This document shows positions 5,867 to 8,456 of a stretch of 8,456 nt of DNA, piece by piece. Location of the stretch: contig NVVU01000018.1 in the NCBI GenBank assembly GCA_002733485.1, forward strand, positions 8,708-17,163, written 5' to 3'. Made by a program: the position numbers and the translations under genes. Below the pieces are notes generated by a model that saw nothing but the letters and a program-made list of their open reading frames with translations, did not search any database and was not told the DNA's origin. Numbering within the stretch: the first letter of the stretch is position 1; each line of letters starts with the position of its first letter. Source of the DNA: Robiginitomaculum sp. Lineage in GTDB: Bacteria > Pseudomonadota > Alphaproteobacteria > Caulobacterales > Maricaulaceae.

Positions 5867-6658
5867 TTATTCTGCCCAGTTGGGTTTGCGTTTTTCCAAA
5901 AACGCGGTCAGGCCCTCTTTGCCCTCGTCCGAGGCGCGCATGGCCGCAATGCGTTTGGCGGTCATATGGATCAGGTCTTCGGTAATGGGCCGATCCGCCA
6001 CATCATCGACCAGTTCCTTGGCCGCCGCGACGGCTCCGGGGGCGGTATGGAAGGCCAGTTTGACCAGATATTCCATCATTTCTTCCATACCGTTTTCATC
6101 GTCCACGGTATAATGTACCAGGCCAATTTTTTCCGCGTAATCACCGTTAAAGCCTTCGCCAGTGGCAAAGAGGGCACGCGCCCATCGCGACCCAATGGCC
6201 CGCACCGCATAGGGCGAAATGACCGCCGGGATCAGGCCAAGGCGCACTTCGGAAAAGCGAAATTTAGCGTCTTTGCGGGCCACGGCCACATCACAGGCCG
6301 CCACCAGACCACAGCCGCCGCCCATACAGGCCCCCTGTACGCTGGCAATGGTCAGCATGGGCAGGTCGGCCAGTTTTTTCAGCATATGGCCCAGTTTCAC
6401 CGCATCGTTTTCGTTTTCCGATTTGGTATAATGCCCCGCCGCGCGCATCCATTTCAAATCACCGCCGGCGGAAAAGCTTTTGCCTGCACCGCGCAATATC
6501 ATTGCCCGGCAATTGGACGTACGCACGGTTTCAAAGGCATCGGCGAGCTGTTCCACCACTTCGCCGTTAAAGGCATTGTGCAGTTCCGGCCGGTTAATCA
6601 TTATGGTGGCCAACCCGCCGGGGCTGGCATCCAGAATCACGTCATTTTGTTCAGACAT
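5867..6658 (-). CDS. Enoyl-CoA hydratase/isomerase family protein, methylglutaconyl-CoA hydratase-like
   Basis: Crotonase-fold enzyme of 263 residues, normal length. The CoA/oxyanion-hole elements are SFSAGGDLKWMR (61-72) and QGACMGGGCGLVAACD (108-123). The acid/base glutamate corresponds to Glu137 in FSEVRLGLIPAVISPYAVRAIG (135-156). The other catalytic glutamate of classical enoyl-CoA hydratase is replaced by Gly117 (GGGCGL). That replacement, the GLIPAVISPY block and INRPELHNAF (21-30) are shared with LiuC-type 3-methylglutaconyl-CoA hydratases of leucine/isovalerate breakdown, so this is a subfamily trait and not damage. No other leucine-pathway genes (carboxylase, isovaleryl-CoA dehydrogenase) are in the window, so the substrate stays open and no symbol is assigned. 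GAGGAG lies about 9 nt before the ATG. It follows the M28 peptidase by 26 bp and precedes the flavin oxidoreductase by 3 bp, consistent with one transcript. Confidence 0.87.
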   Translation of the reverse strand: MSEQNDVILDASPGGLATIMINRPELHNAFNGEVVEQLADAFETVRTSNCRAMILRGAGKSFSAGGDLKWMRAAGHYTKSENENDAVKLGHMLKKLADLPMLTIASVQGACMGGGCGLVAACDVAVARKDAKFRFSEVRLGLIPAVISPYAVRAIGSRWARALFATGEGFNGDYAEKIGLVHYTVDDENGMEEMMEYLVKLAFHTAPGAVAAAKELVDDVADRPITEDLIHMTAKRIAAMRASDEGKEGLTAFLEKRKPNWAE

Positions 6659-6684
6659 TGTACAATCTCCTCATCTTTGCTGAC

Positions 6685-8085
6685 TTATTCTTCGCTAGCC
6701 GGTTCTGCTGGCGGGTGAAAACCGCCTTCAGTATTGGCAACCATCAGGGCAAAAGCCGCATAAACGGCAATATTTTGTGCCAGATCATCCGAGTCAACCT
6801 TGTCCAGCGTATCATTGGGGGTGTGGTGCAGATCAAAATAGTCCCAGCCATTCTGCCCCATAGTGATGGCGGGCGTTCCCGCCGCCGACAGCGCCGACAC
6901 ATCAGAGCCGCCGGACGCCGTACGCGCCCCCGGCAAAACGCCCAATGGTGCCAGCACCCGCAAAATGGCATCGGCCTTTGCCTCGTCTGCCTTGGCAATG
7001 CCAGTATCCATGCGCCAGATGCGTCCCGAGCCAAAGTCGGATTCGGACACCATAATAATCTTGTCCAGTTCGTCCTTGTGCTTCTTCACATAGTCCTTGG
7101 CCCCGATCAGGCCCGGCTCCTCAGCACCAAACAGCACAACGCGAATGGTGCGTTTGGGCCGGGCGTGCATGGAAACCAGCTTGGCCGCCGCAGTAATGAT
7201 GGCCACCCCGGTGCCATCATCAATGGCCCCCGTACCTTCGTCCCAGCTGTCCAGATGTGCACCCAAAAGCACAATTTCGTCCGGATATTCGCTGCCGATA
7301 ATATCGCCAATGACATTGCCAGACATAACTTTGCCAATGCGCCTGGAACTCATAGACAGGCTGAGCGGCAGATCTGATTTTAGCGCCAATAAGCGCCCCA
7401 ATTGATCCGCATCATTGTTGGAAAGCGCGGCGGCGGGAATGCGCGGCTGTTTATCATCATAGCGCAGGCCGCCGGTATGGGCATTACGCTGATAATCGGT
7501 ACCGGCGGACCGGATAAGCAGCGCCAGCGCCCCGCGTTCGGCCGCTATGGAGGGCCCGGCAGAACGTTTTTGCACGGCCACTCTATAGCCGGAACCGCGC
7601 TGGGTGCGGGTCATTTTGCTATCGACAAAGGCGATCTTGCCTTTCAGCGAGCCGATTTTGGCATCGCGCAAATCCTGCAGGCTTTCAAAGCGCACCACCG
7701 GCGCGGTAATGCCGCCCACCGGCGTACCGATCGAGCCCCCCAGCGCGGTAGCCACCAGACGTTGCGGATAGGGGGCACCAACGTTTAAAGCAATGCTGCC
7801 CCGTTGCCAGCCTTCCATCTCGAAAGGTTCCACATGCACATTGGCAAAGCCCAGTGCGTTCAGTTTTTTTACCGCCCAGTCCCGCGCCCGCGCCTCGGCA
7901 TCCGACCCGGCAAGGCGCGGCCCCACCTCGGTCGTCAGGCTTTGTACAATGTCCCAACCCAGCGTACTCTCTTGTGCTTTTTCGATTAGTATCTTGGCGC
8001 TGGCGGCACTGTCCCCGGCCATGGCGGCACCGGGCAGCCCGATTAGAAAGGCGCTGGAAATCAGCAGTGTTTTGAAATGATTCAT
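6685..8085 (-). CDS. Exported M28-family zinc peptidase with PA domain (carboxypeptidase Q-like)
   Basis: A 466-residue exopeptidase with a Sec signal peptide (MNHFKTLLIS...PGAAMA, cleavage near residue 23), hence periplasmic or secreted. TTEVGPRLAGSDAEARARDW (51-70) is the typical entry of plasma-glutamate-carboxypeptidase-like members. A protease-associated domain is inserted at about 105-245. The catalytic part carries all co-catalytic zinc ligands: His277 in LLGAHLDSW, the Asp pair 289-290 in AIDDGTG, Glu322-Glu323 in FGAEEPG (general base and ligand), Asp350 in SESDFG and His421 in DLHHTPND. It probably removes residues from small peptides or dipeptides. The C-terminal tail is Pro/Glu-rich (PPAEPASEE). 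The ATG has GGGAGAGAG upstream, and a good promoter lies 57 bp or more upstream. It is the first gene of the probable peptidase-hydratase-oxidoreductase transcript. Confidence 0.9.
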   Translation of the reverse strand: MNHFKTLLISSAFLIGLPGAAMAGDSAASAKILIEKAQESTLGWDIVQSLTTEVGPRLAGSDAEARARDWAVKKLNALGFANVHVEPFEMEGWQRGSIALNVGAPYPQRLVATALGGSIGTPVGGITAPVVRFESLQDLRDAKIGSLKGKIAFVDSKMTRTQRGSGYRVAVQKRSAGPSIAAERGALALLIRSAGTDYQRNAHTGGLRYDDKQPRIPAAALSNNDADQLGRLLALKSDLPLSLSMSSRRIGKVMSGNVIGDIIGSEYPDEIVLLGAHLDSWDEGTGAIDDGTGVAIITAAAKLVSMHARPKRTIRVVLFGAEEPGLIGAKDYVKKHKDELDKIIMVSESDFGSGRIWRMDTGIAKADEAKADAILRVLAPLGVLPGARTASGGSDVSALSAAGTPAITMGQNGWDYFDLHHTPNDTLDKVDSDDLAQNIAVYAAFALMVANTEGGFHPPAEPASEE

Positions 8086-8141
8086 GATGGCTCTCTCCCT
8101 GGAGAAGACAGACTAGGACGGGGGTGGACCGGACGCCAGCC

Positions 8142-8169
8142 TGTATATGTAACCGGGCGAATTTGTCAC
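8142..8169 (-). promoter_or_regulatory. Sigma-70-like promoter of the peptidase-led transcript
   Basis: Minus-strand GTGACA (8169-8164) matches the -35 consensus at five of six positions, and TATACA (8147-8142) lies 16 nt downstream as a good -10 box. A start near 8135 would leave a leader of about 50 nt containing the peptidase ribosome binding site. It is the best candidate for driving the M28 peptidase, hydratase and flavin oxidoreductase genes together. Confidence 0.5.
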
Positions 8170-8171
8170 TC

Positions 8172-8200
8172 TTGTATAGATATCCAAACCTCCATATCAT
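8172..8200 (+). promoter_or_regulatory. Sigma-70-like promoter of the right-edge gene
   Basis: TTGTAT (8172-8177) and TATCAT (8195-8200) are separated by exactly 17 nt, an acceptable -35/-10 pair. The -35 box lies only 2 bp from the -35 box of the divergent peptidase promoter, so the two promoters are back to back. A start near 8207 would leave a leader of about 37 nt before the ATG at 8244. Confidence 0.45.
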
Positions 8201-8243
8201 GTCATAAGCGTGAGTGGACAGCTTTGATAGAAAGGATGCAATT

Positions 8244-8456
8244 ATGCGAACCCCTTTAGTATTGCTGGCAGGAATGCTGGCACTTGGCACCGTTCTGGCC
8301 ACCGCCCAGAACGCCCTGGCCGCCCCCAAGGATTACACGCTGGTCTGTAATGGCGTTGAGGCAACTTTTCAGTTTCATGACCCATGGTTCAGCGGCAAGC
8401 CAACAATCAGAGTTTATTTTCGCCGATCCCCCAATGCCGCCAGTCGGCAAAAGCCC
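8244..8456 (+). CDS. Small exported protein of unknown function, 3' end cut by the window
   Basis: The frame is open from the ATG at 8244 to the window end (71 codons, no stop). AAAGGA about 8 nt before the ATG is a fair ribosome binding site. The first 26 residues (MRTPLVLLAG...TAQNALA) form a clear Sec signal peptide with cleavage likely at ALA|AP. The mature part begins APKDYTLVCNGVEATFQF and contains DPWF and KPTIRVYFRRSPNAA, with one cysteine so far. I do not recognise the family; no catalytic motif or membrane segment is visible after the leader. It is transcribed divergently from the M28 peptidase, with promoters almost touching. A frame of 64 codons on the opposite strand (8450-8256) is considered a shadow. 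Confidence 0.7.
   Translation, partial: MRTPLVLLAGMLALGTVLATAQNALAAPKDYTLVCNGVEATFQFHDPWFSGKPTIRVYFRRSPNAASRQKP

Noticed and set aside
5867..6658. Hydratase inactivated by loss of a catalytic glutamate (Gly117)
   Set aside because: The same Glu-to-Gly change with SEVRLG and AVISPY is characteristic of LiuC-type relatives, and the remaining glutamate and oxyanion hole are intact.
5738..6718. A 326-codon plus-strand open frame
   Set aside because: It lies antisense to the well-supported hydratase and flavin oxidoreductase genes, and its translation is low-complexity, rich in His, Gly and Gln with no domain. It is a composition shadow.
8256..8450. A 64-codon minus-strand frame at the right edge
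   Set aside because: The plus-strand frame over the same bases has a ribosome binding site, a promoter-like pair and a clear signal peptide.
1..8456. CRISPR array, tRNA, integrase, toxin-antitoxin pair or restriction system
   Set aside because: No regularly spaced repeats, tRNA-like arms, or matching protein motifs were seen on either strand.

Overview
This 8.5 kb window looks like a chromosomal segment from an alphaproteobacterium of moderately high G+C. The coding blocks from about position 1650 onward sample at roughly 55-58% G+C. Protein families, codon use and the Sec-type leaders fit that group, but nothing visible fixes the genus. I see no tRNA, rRNA, CRISPR array, transposase or plasmid function. 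Two hairpin repeats of the kind scattered through proteobacterial genomes lie near the left edge.

Left edge (1-790): an AT-rich stretch (about 32-42% G+C in sampled lines) holds a degraded DUF2971 gene on the minus strand. It has an in-frame amber stop at codon 16 and an apparent in-frame internal deletion. A hairpin repeat lies on each side (7-46 and 701-736). Position 791 to about 2403 is a divergent pair: an HxlR-type regulator with a C-terminal SCP2-like domain (minus) and mddA, a membrane methanethiol S-methyltransferase that makes dimethyl sulfide (plus). Their 137-bp intergenic region contains three alternating ACTAC/GTAGT half-sites, a good candidate operator.

Centre and right (2426-8085): five genes run on the minus strand. 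In transcription order they are a secreted M28 zinc peptidase, an enoyl-CoA hydratase of the methylglutaconyl-CoA hydratase-like type, an old-yellow-enzyme flavin oxidoreductase, a YfcG-type glutathione-dependent disulfide oxidoreductase, and a secreted amidohydrolase of the Xaa-Pro/Xaa-Arg dipeptidase-like group. The first three are tightly packed (gaps of 26 and 3 bp) and probably co-transcribed. The last has its own plausible sigma-70 promoter. The set suggests exported peptide breakdown coupled to acyl-CoA and electrophile/thiol metabolism; that link is inference.

Right edge (8086-8456): back-to-back promoters separate the peptidase from a plus-strand gene for a small exported protein of unknown function, cut by the window end. 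I found no clearly new multi-gene system. The most promising item is the HxlR-mddA pair with its putative operator, followed by the decayed DUF2971 gene between two repeats.
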